From JAIPJO01 sp035269015 (lineage in GTDB: Bacteria; Patescibacteriota; Patescibacteriia; Patescibacteriales; UBA12465), in contig DATFJU010000031.1 in NCBI GenBank assembly GCA_035269015.1, forward strand, positions 49,388 through 113,387: a stretch of DNA of 64,000 nucleotides, in the 5' to 3' direction. Positions within the stretch are counted from its first letter, which is position 1, and each line of letters opens with the position of its first letter. A program made the translations under genes and the position numbers. The notes beneath the pieces were generated by a model that saw only the letters and a list, made by a program, of their open reading frames with translations, was not told where the DNA came from and ran no database searches. Shown piece after piece: positions 15,985 through 24,798 of the stretch.

Positions 15985-17076
15985 ATGAAATTAAACTTTA
16001 TTTCCAAAATAATAAATTATGGTCTGTGGCAAGGTGCTAGTAGTCTTTATATTGAATTAAGTTCAAAGGGTTTAGAAGTGGATTATCATGACGCCAGCGC
16101 AGATGATTTACTACTTCCCCAGAGTGCTTGTGATAAATTTTTAACTGAATTAAATTCTTTAACCAATAATCAAAAGTTAGAATCTGGTGCTAATATTCAT
16201 TTTCCATTGAAAACAGCAATTAATACTCGCACCGTTTCTTTAACTAGCATTGCTGGTGAAAATCATAAATACCTAATACAAGTTATTGAACCAGAAAGCA
16301 CAGCCTGGAAATTATCAAATTTAGGCATGGACTCAAATATTTTAAGAAACCTTAAACAACATTTAAGAACAGGAAGACCTGAAGGCCTTATTGCTATCTC
16401 TTCTCAAAGTAAAACTGACCAAGAAAAAACCTTAGAAGCTCTAGCCCATGAATTAAAGAAATTAAATAGAGATATAATAAGTATTGGTAAGATTCATAAG
16501 AATATTCTTAATCTAGATGAGAATGAAAGATACTTGAAAGATATTGATGAGGATGATTTAATTAATCTTTTAAATAAACACGGTGAAGATGTTATAATTA
16601 CCAATAGTGAAAAGGAAAATATTATTAAAGCCCTAATTAAATATAGCTTAAATAGTAACAAACTTATCATTCTAGCTATAAACAGCCAAAGCTCACATGA
16701 TGCCTATAATAAACTACAGGAGCAAATAAATGATAAGGGGCTAAGTAAAAATATTAACTTCATACTACATCAAGAAAGTTTTAAACGTCAGTGTCCTTTT
16801 TGCTTAGACAAAGCTGAGTATAGCTCTTATGAAGCCAAGTCTTTAGATGATTTAGCCTTTAACTATGATTTAGGGGATATAAAGAATAATTCCTATAGCA
16901 GTAGTGGTTGCAAAAAATGTAATTACAAATCATATAACGGCAACGTCTTAGCTTTTGAAGTGCTCTCTTTTAAATACCCTCACCTAAACACCGCCTCTGT
17001 AATAGATGATGCTTCTAAAAAGCAAAAGCTAGGTATAATTTCAGCTAATGATTTGTTAAGATTAACTAGAATATGA
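15985..17076 (+). CDS. Catalytically degenerate PilB/GspE-like (type IV pilus/type II secretion ATPase) protein
   Basis: 363 residues laid out like the N2 and ATPase domains of PilB/GspE. GASSLYIE near residue 17 stands where the family has GASDIHIE. LGM and RPEGLIAISS near 113-140 match the stretch before the P-loop. DVIITNSEKE near 202 matches the Walker B/Asp-box DVILVGEIRD, and LAINSQSSHDA near 230 matches the His box. Two zinc-type pairs (Cys270/273, Cys309/312) and a YNGNVLAFEVL end also fit. But the P-loop is SSQSKTDQEKT instead of GPTGSGKTT, and Walker B acid and His-box histidine are gone, so ATP hydrolysis is not expected. It heads an operon of glycosyltransferases (4-bp overlap with the next gene). 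Structural or regulatory use is inferred. Confidence 0.75.
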   Translation: MKLNFISKIINYGLWQGASSLYIELSSKGLEVDYHDASADDLLLPQSACDKFLTELNSLTNNQKLESGANIHFPLKTAINTRTVSLTSIAGENHKYLIQVIEPESTAWKLSNLGMDSNILRNLKQHLRTGRPEGLIAISSQSKTDQEKTLEALAHELKKLNRDIISIGKIHKNILNLDENERYLKDIDEDDLINLLNKHGEDVIITNSEKENIIKALIKYSLNSNKLIILAINSQSSHDAYNKLQEQINDKGLSKNINFILHQESFKRQCPFCLDKAEYSSYEAKSLDDLAFNYDLGDIKNNSYSSSGCKKCNYKSYNGNVLAFEVLSFKYPHLNTASVIDDASKKQKLGIISANDLLRLTRI

Positions 17077-17735
17077 AAATACTTTGTGTAATCCCAGCCT
17101 ACAACGAAGAAAAAAATATAAGCAAGACTGTTGAGTCAGCTAAAAAATACATCAATGATATCTTAGTGATAAATGATGGCTCTAAAGATAAAACTAAAGA
17201 GCTAGCTAAAGAAGCTGGAGCTAAAGTTCTTAGCCACATCATTAATCGCGGACAAGGAGCAGGCCTTGAAACTGGTAATGAATATGCCAGGCGACATAAT
17301 TATGATATTGTTGTACATTTTGATGCTGATGGACAGTTTTTAGCTGAAGAGATTCCTGATATTTTAAAACCCATTATAGAAGATGGCTACCCTATGAGTT
17401 TTGGATCTCGCTTTTTAAATAAAAAAACAAAAATGCCCTGGTTTAAAAAGCATATAATTATGCGTTTAGCCAAAGCTATGAACTATATATTTTTAGGTAT
17501 AAAAACAACTGATCCCCAAAGTGGCTTCAGAGCTATGGACAAGGAAGCACTAAAAAAGATAAAAATTGAAAACGACGGTATGGCTCATTGCAGTGAAATT
17601 TTAGCCAAGACCCATAAATACGGCTTAATTTTTAAAGAGGTACCTATCACTGTAATATATAATGAATTTGGACAATCACTGGGCTCTGGCTTTAAAACAG
17701 TTAAGGATTTATTAATTAATAAGATAAATAAATAA
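17073..17735 (+). CDS. GT2-family glycosyltransferase (dolichol-phosphate-mannose-synthase-like)
   Basis: A GT-A fold transferase of 220 residues starting MKILCVIPAYNEEKNISKTV, with VINDGSKDKT near residue 33 and the metal-binding DADGQ near 88 (HFDADGQFL). No C-terminal membrane helices are present, so it probably works as a soluble or peripheral enzyme. Such proteins usually load a hexose onto polyprenyl phosphate. The downstream DUF2304 gene often accompanies this type and may anchor it. Donor and acceptor cannot be read from the sequence. Confidence 0.88.
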   Translation: MKILCVIPAYNEEKNISKTVESAKKYINDILVINDGSKDKTKELAKEAGAKVLSHIINRGQGAGLETGNEYARRHNYDIVVHFDADGQFLAEEIPDILKPIIEDGYPMSFGSRFLNKKTKMPWFKKHIIMRLAKAMNYIFLGIKTTDPQSGFRAMDKEALKKIKIENDGMAHCSEILAKTHKYGLIFKEVPITVIYNEFGQSLGSGFKTVKDLLINKINK

Positions 17736-17736
17736 T

Positions 17737-18081
17737 ATGTGGCAACAAATAATAGCTTTGGTTTTGATTATCATCTTCATCACCCGACTAAACCTACTAA
17801 GAAAGAAAAATAAGATTCAAAAAAATGAATATATATTTTGGATGATATTTTGGGGTCTAGCCGGATTAGCTATATTATTTTTAAAACAACTAGATACTTT
17901 ATTAATAGATTTTGGTTTTTCTGGTAGTGGTATTAATTTTCTACTTTACTTAGCTGTACTTTTTCTTTTCTATTTAATCTTTAGACTAAGACTAAAAATA
18001 CTAGACTTAGATACAAAAATAACTAAACTGCTAAGAGAACTAGCTCTAAAAGATGATCATAATACACCTAAAGAAAAATAA
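17737..18081 (+). CDS. DUF2304-family membrane protein
   Basis: 114 residues: a first helix (about 3-17), a basic loop (RKKNKIQKNEYIFW), two further helices (about 34-50 and 67-90) and a charged C-terminal coil (LDLDTKITKLLREL). This is the pattern of DUF2304 proteins, which in many genomes sit directly after a GT2 transferase, as here with 1 bp between. A role as membrane partner of that transferase is inferred from gene order. Confidence 0.75.
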   Translation: MWQQIIALVLIIIFITRLNLLRKKNKIQKNEYIFWMIFWGLAGLAILFLKQLDTLLIDFGFSGSGINFLLYLAVLFLFYLIFRLRLKILDLDTKITKLLRELALKDDHNTPKEK

Positions 18082-18083
18082 GT

Positions 18084-19205
18084 ATGAAAATAGCTCAAAT
18101 TGTCTGCTCCTTTCCTCCCTATAAAGGTGGTATGGGTAACAGCGCTAAGCGCCTAATAAAACTTCTTAGTCCTGAAATAGAACTCAGTACCTTTACTACT
18201 TTAAAGGATAAAAATAAATCTCAAAAACAAATAAATAATGTCCATTATTTAAAACCACTAATTAAAATTGGTCAGGCTGCTATTTTGCCCGACCTATTTT
18301 TTAAATTAAAGAAATACGACGCCATTATTTTACACTACCCTTTCTTTGGTACTAATGAAATATTATATTTATATAGATTGTTTAACAAAAAACAAAAGCT
18401 CTACATTTATTATCACATGGACGTTAGAGCCTCAAACCCCTTATACAAACTATTAAGCTTGCCCGGACAAATATGCGGTAAAGCCTTATTAAAACAAGCT
18501 GACAAAGTTATTGTTTCTAGTTTAGATTATATACAAAACTCACAAATCAAGAAATTATACTATAAGAACCCTAAAAAATACCAAGCTATCCCCTTTCATT
18601 TAAATGAAAATTATTATCATAAAAACTTTGAAGTAAAAGACCAAAACAATATACAACTTCTATTTGTAGGCGGTTTAGATAAAGCTCATTACTTCAAAGG
18701 TGTAAGCAATTTAATTAAAGCTTTAGGAAAATTAACGAATAATAATTGGAACTTAAATATTGTTGGTAGTGGCGAGTTATTAAACAAATACAAAAAACTT
18801 GTTCTTAATTTAAATTTAGATAAAAATATTAAGTTTTTAAATAAAGTAGATGATAAAGAATTAAAAAAGATATATGAACAAGCAGATATAATATTACTTC
18901 CTTCCTTAAACCAAAACGAAGCTTTTGGCATTGTCTTAATTGAAGCTATGGCCAATTCCACAGCTGTTATTGCTAGCGACCTTAAAGGTGTTAATCAAGT
19001 TTTTAATGATAACTGTGGTTTAAAAATAATTCCTGGTAGTATTATAGATTTGAAAAATAAACTAGATTATTTACTTAAGAGCCCAGAAATAATTAAAAAC
19101 TTTAAAAAGGAAGCTTTTTACTTAGCTAAAAAAAGATATTTAGCTAAACACATTAAAACAAAATGGTTAAATATTTTAACTAAAAAAGAAAAAGAAAATA
19201 AATAA
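18084..19205 (+). CDS. GT4-family glycosyltransferase
   Basis: A GT-B fold enzyme of 373 residues. The N-terminal half opens MKIAQIVCSFPPYKGGMGNS, and the donor domain includes LLFVGGLDKAHYFKG near residue 193 and LNIVGSGELLNKY near 227. The EX7E motif (E-AFGIVLI-E) near residue 276 is intact. GT4 enzymes move sugars from nucleotide donors, usually in surface polysaccharide assembly. The sugar is not predictable. It belongs to the rightward operon with 2-6 bp gaps on both sides. Confidence 0.88.
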   Translation: MKIAQIVCSFPPYKGGMGNSAKRLIKLLSPEIELSTFTTLKDKNKSQKQINNVHYLKPLIKIGQAAILPDLFFKLKKYDAIILHYPFFGTNEILYLYRLFNKKQKLYIYYHMDVRASNPLYKLLSLPGQICGKALLKQADKVIVSSLDYIQNSQIKKLYYKNPKKYQAIPFHLNENYYHKNFEVKDQNNIQLLFVGGLDKAHYFKGVSNLIKALGKLTNNNWNLNIVGSGELLNKYKKLVLNLNLDKNIKFLNKVDDKELKKIYEQADIILLPSLNQNEAFGIVLIEAMANSTAVIASDLKGVNQVFNDNCGLKIIPGSIIDLKNKLDYLLKSPEIIKNFKKEAFYLAKKRYLAKHIKTKWLNILTKKEKENK

Positions 19206-19211
19206 TCATTT

Positions 19212-20351
19212 ATGAAAATAGCCTTAATTAACAATCTCTATGCTCAGCAAAAAAGAGGTGGAGCAGAAATAATTGTAGAAAAACTAAAACATGCTCTTGA
19301 AAAACAAGGCCATGATTGTTTTGTTATCTCTACTGCTCCCAAAAAAATTAGTAAAAATACTAATAATAATGAGAACTATTTAATTAGTTCACTGTATTAT
19401 AATCTTCATAAACAACCCTACATATTTAGACTACTATGGCACTTATACAAACAGATAGAATGTAAGTCAGTTATTAAAGTAAAAAAAATACTTGAACATG
19501 AAAAACCGGATTTAATTATTAGCCACAACCTCACAGGTTTCGGTATTAAAATATACAAAATTATAAACCAATTAAATATTCCTCATATTCATTATTTGCA
19601 CGACAGCCAAATGCTTCATCCTGCTGGCAGAATAATACACAATCAAGAAAATATAATTAATTCTTTTTTTGCCCGTCTTTATCAAACAATACAAAAAAAA
19701 TATAGTAAAAAAGCTGACTTAATTATTTCACCCTCTAAATGGCTACTAACATTACACCTAGACAAAGGTTTCTTCAAAGATACTAAAGTCTGGCAAAAAT
19801 TTAATCCTGTTGAAAATACTGAAATTAAAGACAAAAAAAGAAATTCTAAATTTACCTTTATATATATTGGCCAAATTGATAAAAACAAAGGAGTGGAATT
19901 AATGATAAAATCTTTTATTAAAATACCAGAAAACAAGGCAGAGCTTAAAATAATTGGAGATGGAAAAACTTTAAACGCTTTAAAACAAAAATATGATAAA
20001 TATATAAACATTATTTTCTTAGGCAGACTATCATATCAAGAATCCATGCAGGAACTTAGTATTGCCGATACCTTGGTATTACCATCTTTAATATATGAAA
20101 ATTCCCCCACTGCCCTCTTTGATGCTTTGAAATTAAACAAAAATATAATAGCCTCAAACTTAGGTGGTAATAGCGAAATACTTAAAAAATACTATGGACA
20201 ATTAGTTAGTCCTAATAATATTGATTCTCTAAGCACTGCTATGAGTAATTCTTTAAATAAAAATGAAAGAGACAAAAAACCTGCAGATCTCAGTGACCTA
20301 CAGGCTAAAGTGTATATACAAGAATTACTAAAGCAACTACATCTTTCTTAA
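19212..20351 (+). CDS. GT4-family glycosyltransferase with variant EX7E motif
   Basis: 379 residues, opening MKIALINNLYAQQKRGGAEI, a typical GT4 acceptor-side glycine loop. The donor half has TFIYIGQIDKNKGVELMI near residue 218 and LKIIGDGKTL. The EX7E motif reads E-NSPTALF-D, with aspartate in place of the second glutamate, a conservative change. It ends the rightward operon; its last 15 bp overlap the end of the convergent epimerase gene. Sugar specificity is unknown. Confidence 0.85.
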   Translation: MKIALINNLYAQQKRGGAEIIVEKLKHALEKQGHDCFVISTAPKKISKNTNNNENYLISSLYYNLHKQPYIFRLLWHLYKQIECKSVIKVKKILEHEKPDLIISHNLTGFGIKIYKIINQLNIPHIHYLHDSQMLHPAGRIIHNQENIINSFFARLYQTIQKKYSKKADLIISPSKWLLTLHLDKGFFKDTKVWQKFNPVENTEIKDKKRNSKFTFIYIGQIDKNKGVELMIKSFIKIPENKAELKIIGDGKTLNALKQKYDKYINIIFLGRLSYQESMQELSIADTLVLPSLIYENSPTALFDALKLNKNIIASNLGGNSEILKKYYGQLVSPNNIDSLSTAMSNSLNKNERDKKPADLSDLQAKVYIQELLKQLHLS

Positions 20352-21353
20352 ACGCTTTCTGGCTTGCAAATCAAAGATAGTCTTCTTTATACCATTATTT
20401 AAAGTAGTGATAGGCATCCAGCCTAGTTCATTTCTAGCTTTATGAATATCAGGGGTAAGTAATGGTGTCATAAATATTTTACTTGATTTATACACAATCT
20501 TAGACTTGGACTCAGTAGCTTCAATTATTTTTTTAGCTAAATCAGTAATATTAACATCAACATCTGAACCAATATTAAACGGGCCTGCTAACTCTGATTC
20601 CATAAACTTTAAAGCACCATCAATAGCATCACTAATATAACAAAGAGAAGAAGAAAAATTCTCATCACCATTTATTTCAACGTCTTTACCCTCTAAAGCG
20701 TTGGCCACCATATCAGGAATCATCTGCCCATCACCTAAAGTCATACGAGGACCAAAAGTCCTAAAAAGTCTAATTATTTTAGCATCAATATGCTTTTGTT
20801 CTCTATAAGTATATACTAAAGTCTCCGCAAACCTTTTACCTTCGTCATAACAGGCGCGTTGACTGGTTGTAGAAACTTGCCCCATATCTGTTTCATTAAC
20901 TTGATAATCTCTTAATTCTTTTCTTTTAAAGCCATAAACAACAGAAGAAGAAAATTGCATAAACTTTGACTTATATTTCACTGCTAAATCTAATAAATTC
21001 TTAACCGCTAATGAATTGGCATTAATAATATCTAATTTATTTTTAACAAAATTATCAGGTGACATTGGACAAGCTAAATTATATATTTCTTGTATTCCTT
21101 GAAAATTAATTTTAAATCTTTTCAAGCTATTCATTTTTTCTAGATCAATAGGCTCCGATAAATCATGATTTAAAAAAGTAAAATTAGAATTTGAAAGTAA
21201 GTGATCTATGTTTTTCTCTGAACCAGTAGAAAAATTGTCTATACAAATAACTTTAGCTTCTTTAACTAGCTCATCACATAAATGTGAACCAATAAAACCT
21301 GCACCACCTGCTACGATTACATTTTTTTTATCAAAAATTATTTTTTTATCCAT
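20337..21353 (-). CDS. NAD-dependent sugar epimerase/dehydratase, UDP-glucuronate-decarboxylase-like
   Basis: An extended short-chain dehydrogenase of 338 residues. The NAD-binding GGAGFIGSHL is near residue 16, and the catalytic Tyr/Lys pair lies in ACYDEGKRFAET near 167-179. Segments YNLACPMSP near 91 and RLFRTFGPRM near 196 closely match UDP-xylose synthases (UDP-glucuronate decarboxylases). It would make UDP-xylose or a related sugar for the neighbouring transferases. The exact product is inferred. The gene end overlaps the convergent glycosyltransferase by 15 bp. Confidence 0.82.
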   Translation of the reverse strand: MDKKIIFDKKNVIVAGGAGFIGSHLCDELVKEAKVICIDNFSTGSEKNIDHLLSNSNFTFLNHDLSEPIDLEKMNSLKRFKINFQGIQEIYNLACPMSPDNFVKNKLDIINANSLAVKNLLDLAVKYKSKFMQFSSSVVYGFKRKELRDYQVNETDMGQVSTTSQRACYDEGKRFAETLVYTYREQKHIDAKIIRLFRTFGPRMTLGDGQMIPDMVANALEGKDVEINGDENFSSSLCYISDAIDGALKFMESELAGPFNIGSDVDVNITDLAKKIIEATESKSKIVYKSSKIFMTPLLTPDIHKARNELGWMPITTLNNGIKKTIFDLQARKRLRKM

Positions 21354-21368
21354 ATTATTAAAATTATT

Positions 21369-23399
21369 TTATTTTCTTATTGAAATATAACTTACATCAA
21401 CTCCTAAATTATTAGTAGCCTCACCCGCATAAAAACCTTGCAATACTTTAGCTTCATTATTATAAACTCTTACATGCGGCGCTCCGCCTGGTCCAGCACC
21501 AGTAATAATATCAGCTAAACCATTAATATCTGTATCACCCACACTTATACTAACCCCTTCTTTAAATTTAGGTGCATAAGCTAAGAATTTTTCTTTAAGT
21601 TGGGCTTTATCATTAAACACTCTTATTTCTGGTTCAATCCCAGGTCCAGGTGAAGTAATTATTTCTTTTTTATTTCTATCTCTTAAACCATCAATATCTC
21701 CAATAGCAATTTCAACCCCTGCTCTACTGTTTTTATCATAAGCAAAAAATTGTCCACTAAGATTACCATGCATATCAAAAATTCTTACTTGGGGACCTGA
21801 TCCCGCTTTAGTTGAACTAACAATTTCAGCTTTACCATCACCACTTATATCTCCCACCGCTAAATTAACTCCAATATTCATATTTTTATAAGCACTAAAT
21901 TCACTAAGAAGTCTTCCTCTAAGATTATAAACTTTAATACGTGAATTATCTCCAGAATCTAAAGTAGTGACAATTTCATCAACTCCATCTTTATTCACAT
22001 CTCCCACCGCTACATTGACTCCATGCCTCAAACTTGAATCAAAAGCAAAAAATTGAGATTTAAGTTCTCCCTCAATATCAAAAACTCTAACATGAGCTCC
22101 TCCACCACTTTTAGCACCAACAACTATTTCATTAACTCCATCACCATCAACATCGCCACTGTTAATATTCATACCTCCTTTAAAATTTTCGCTATAAGCT
22201 AAAAAGGAAGATATCTCTGTTCCCTCCTCGTCTCTAATATATATTCGAGGTTCAGAACCTATATGAGAACTCGTAATAATATGTGGTTTTTGTGAACTTA
22301 ATTTTAACCAGGCTATATCCACCGCTCTATCAACATTAACCCTACCTCGACCCAGCTTACCTAAATAATCTGGATTAAGTCTTCTAATATCATCAGTACT
22401 AGACATCAAAATATTCATAGCTTCTTGCTTACTAATAGTAGGATTAATACTAAGTATTAAAGCTAACGAACCGCTAATAACTGGAGTGGCCATAGAAGTA
22501 CCTGACCAATAACCATCATAAAGTTTGGAAAACTGATTTTGATCAAAACCAGGATTAGAAGCTACTGTACCAAAAAAGCTCACTCCTGGAGCACTAATAT
22601 CAATACAATTTACACCATAACTAGAAAATTCTGCTTTTTGATCCAGAGCATCTGTAGCTGCAACACCTATAACCATATTATTATCACCATCGTGACAAGC
22701 TGGATAAAGTGGTACCTCATCTACATCATAACTAACATCATTATTATTTTCATTACCCCCTGCTGCTACCACTAAAACTCCAGCTTCATGAGCTCTTTTA
22801 ATAGCTTCTTGGAGTCCTTGGCTATAGTTTTCTCCTACAAAACTAAAGTTAATAATATGAGCACCATTTTGTATAGCATAATCAACTGCTCTAATCACAT
22901 CCCGCATACTACCAGCGCCAGCATCATTTAAAACCTTAAGAGGCATTATCTTACTTTCCCAACTAATCCCTGCTACTCCCACCTTGTTATTACCTTGAGC
23001 AGCAATAATACCTGAAACAATAGTACCATGAGAAAGTCCTCCCTCGGTCCAGCTTTCAGTAAAATCTGGAGAAGGATTATTATTGTCACCTACAAAATCC
23101 CAACCATTAACATCGTCAATAAAACCATTAGCATCATCATCTATACCATTATCAACTATTTCCTTAGAATTTTGCCAAATATTATTTTTCAAATCAGGAT
23201 GATTAATTTGCACACCACCATCAATCACAGCCACCACAATCTCCTTAGCGCCAGTAGTTCTCTCCCAAGCACTTGGTGCATTAATTTTTTCTAAGTACCA
23301 CTGCCTATCATAATACCTATCATTTGGCTCTAAAGCTAAAGATAAACTAGGTGTAGCTAAAAATATAAATATAAAAAATGTAATCAAAATTTTCTTCAT
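21369..23399 (-). CDS. Secreted subtilisin-like serine protease (S8) with FG-GAP/VCBS-type repeats
   Basis: 676 residues with an N-terminal signal peptide (MKKILITFFIFIFLATPSLS). The catalytic triad is intact: Asp60 in VIDGGVQINH, His124 in SHGTIVSG and Ser302 in GTSMATPVISG. A calcium-site-like DDDANGFIDDVNGWDF stretch precedes the histidine. From about residue 395 come five propeller-type repeats with D-x-D-x-D-x-x-x-E/D-I cores such as GDVDGDGVNEIVVG and VRVFD ends. Extracellular or surface location is expected. The role could be maturation of surface proteins or degradation of outside protein; substrates are unknown. It has its own promoter with almost no leader. Confidence 0.92.
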   Translation of the reverse strand: MKKILITFFIFIFLATPSLSLALEPNDRYYDRQWYLEKINAPSAWERTTGAKEIVVAVIDGGVQINHPDLKNNIWQNSKEIVDNGIDDDANGFIDDVNGWDFVGDNNNPSPDFTESWTEGGLSHGTIVSGIIAAQGNNKVGVAGISWESKIMPLKVLNDAGAGSMRDVIRAVDYAIQNGAHIINFSFVGENYSQGLQEAIKRAHEAGVLVVAAGGNENNNDVSYDVDEVPLYPACHDGDNNMVIGVAATDALDQKAEFSSYGVNCIDISAPGVSFFGTVASNPGFDQNQFSKLYDGYWSGTSMATPVISGSLALILSINPTISKQEAMNILMSSTDDIRRLNPDYLGKLGRGRVNVDRAVDIAWLKLSSQKPHIITSSHIGSEPRIYIRDEEGTEISSFLAYSENFKGGMNINSGDVDGDGVNEIVVGAKSGGGAHVRVFDIEGELKSQFFAFDSSLRHGVNVAVGDVNKDGVDEIVTTLDSGDNSRIKVYNLRGRLLSEFSAYKNMNIGVNLAVGDISGDGKAEIVSSTKAGSGPQVRIFDMHGNLSGQFFAYDKNSRAGVEIAIGDIDGLRDRNKKEIITSPGPGIEPEIRVFNDKAQLKEKFLAYAPKFKEGVSISVGDTDINGLADIITGAGPGGAPHVRVYNNEAKVLQGFYAGEATNNLGVDVSYISIRK

Positions 23400-23408
23400 A
23401 GTACTCTT

Positions 23409-23438
23409 ATTCTACCATTACTTAGCTCTTTAATGCAA
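23409..23438 (-). promoter_or_regulatory. Probable promoter of the secreted protease, near-leaderless
   Basis: On the minus strand TTGCAT (23438-23433), an 18-bp spacer and TAGAAT (23414-23409). Initiation would fall near 23402, two or three bases before the ATG at 23399. Confidence 0.45.
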
Positions 23439-23463
23439 TTAATGTTAATAAAATTATTAAAAA

Positions 23464-23482
23464 ATACCCAGTGACTGGGTAT
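23464..23482 (-). terminator. Intrinsic terminator after the GT4 gene
   Basis: A perfect 8-bp stem (ATACCCAG / CTGGGTAT, 3-nt loop) followed on the minus strand by a T tract. It lies 24 bp past the stop of the 23507-24787 gene and separates it from the protease gene. Confidence 0.85.
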
Positions 23483-23506
23483 GACATAAAATATATTTAT
23501 ATTTTA

Positions 23507-24787
23507 TTACATTTCCTTAATTTGTTTTAATGTCTCTTTAGCTGCTTTTCCCCAAGAAAATAATTTAGCTCTCTCTAAACCTTTAATTTTTAAATTATTT
23601 CTCAATTCCTCATCATTGACTAAAGTGTGCATAGCCTGACTAATAGCATATTTATCATAAGGATCAAAAAATAAAGCGCTATCACCTGCCACCTCTTTCA
23701 TAACTTCAATATTACTGACCGCTGAAGGGACACCACAGGCAAGCGCCTGGATAACAGGAATGCCAAAACCTTCATGACGAGTTGGGAAGATAAAAGCACT
23801 GGCACCATTATATATGTAAGGCATATCTTTTTCTGCTACCCAGCCCAACATAATTACTTCTAAATCTAAATCAAATTCCTCAATATAATATTTAACATCA
23901 TCATAACCATGACTAGCATCACCAATTAAAACTAACTTATGTTTTATCTCTGGATTGTTTTCTTTTAGTATTGCTAAAGCTTCAATAAGATTAGGTGTAT
24001 TTTTCTTTTTCTCTAATCTACCTACATAAAGAAAATATTTTTCATGTAAACCATACTTCTTACAAACCTGATGTATCTCCTCTTTATCATCAATAAGACG
24101 ATATAATTTATTATTATAACCATTATGTATTACTGTCATTTTTTCAGCTTTAGTTTTATAGACATCAATGATTTCTTTTTTAGTAAAATGAGAAACAGTA
24201 ATTATTTTCTTGGCAGTTTGTAGAGCAAACTTAGTGGACCAATCAAGATAGTCTAAATTATTTAAACTATATTTATTAAAACTTAATATTTTAACTATTA
24301 TATTAGTTATTCTTCTAAAAAAACCTGCTTCCTCCCAAGCCATCTTTTTACTATATATAGACCCTTCTCTTTTAAAAGCAATATCGTGAATAGTAGTTAT
24401 AGTACGTTTAGGATGAATTAAAGGTATAGTGTGTGCTGGTACAAACAAAACATCTGGAGCCTTAAAAATCATTTGCAAAGAAAATCTTCCTAGTGTCCAT
24501 AAATAAGAAAAAGGCCAGCGTAGGACCTTTCCTTTAAAATTATTATGTGGACTTTTAATAATTTGATAACCATATTTATCAAACTTAGGCTTTTCATCCA
24601 TTAGCTCAAAATTCTCACCTTTTTGTGTAAAATCTACTAAACCTCCAATTAAAGGTTTGTCAGTATAAAGTATATATTGATTTTCAGAGTCTATCTCGGC
24701 TAAGGCTTTAATTAAATAATAAGAATACCATTCTGTTCCAGTTTTGTGTCGACGATTAGCTCTGCTTGCATCTATGCCAATTATCAT
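23507..24787 (-). CDS. GT4-family glycosyltransferase with E-to-Q change in the EX7E motif
   Basis: 426 residues of GT-B type, opening MIIGIDASRANRRHKTGTEW as in mannosyltransferase-like GT4 proteins. The donor half has YFLYVGRLEKKKNTPNLIEA near residue 250 and HKLVLIGDASHG. The EX7E motif reads E-GFGIPVI-Q, so the second glutamate is replaced by glutamine; activity may still be present, since the first glutamate remains. It lies 11 bp after an mreB-type gene on the same strand and ends at a terminator. The sugar is unknown. Confidence 0.86.
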   Translation of the reverse strand: MIIGIDASRANRRHKTGTEWYSYYLIKALAEIDSENQYILYTDKPLIGGLVDFTQKGENFELMDEKPKFDKYGYQIIKSPHNNFKGKVLRWPFSYLWTLGRFSLQMIFKAPDVLFVPAHTIPLIHPKRTITTIHDIAFKREGSIYSKKMAWEEAGFFRRITNIIVKILSFNKYSLNNLDYLDWSTKFALQTAKKIITVSHFTKKEIIDVYKTKAEKMTVIHNGYNNKLYRLIDDKEEIHQVCKKYGLHEKYFLYVGRLEKKKNTPNLIEALAILKENNPEIKHKLVLIGDASHGYDDVKYYIEEFDLDLEVIMLGWVAEKDMPYIYNGASAFIFPTRHEGFGIPVIQALACGVPSAVSNIEVMKEVAGDSALFFDPYDKYAISQAMHTLVNDEELRNNLKIKGLERAKLFSWGKAAKETLKQIKEM

Positions 24788-24798
24788 ATTTAACTTTG

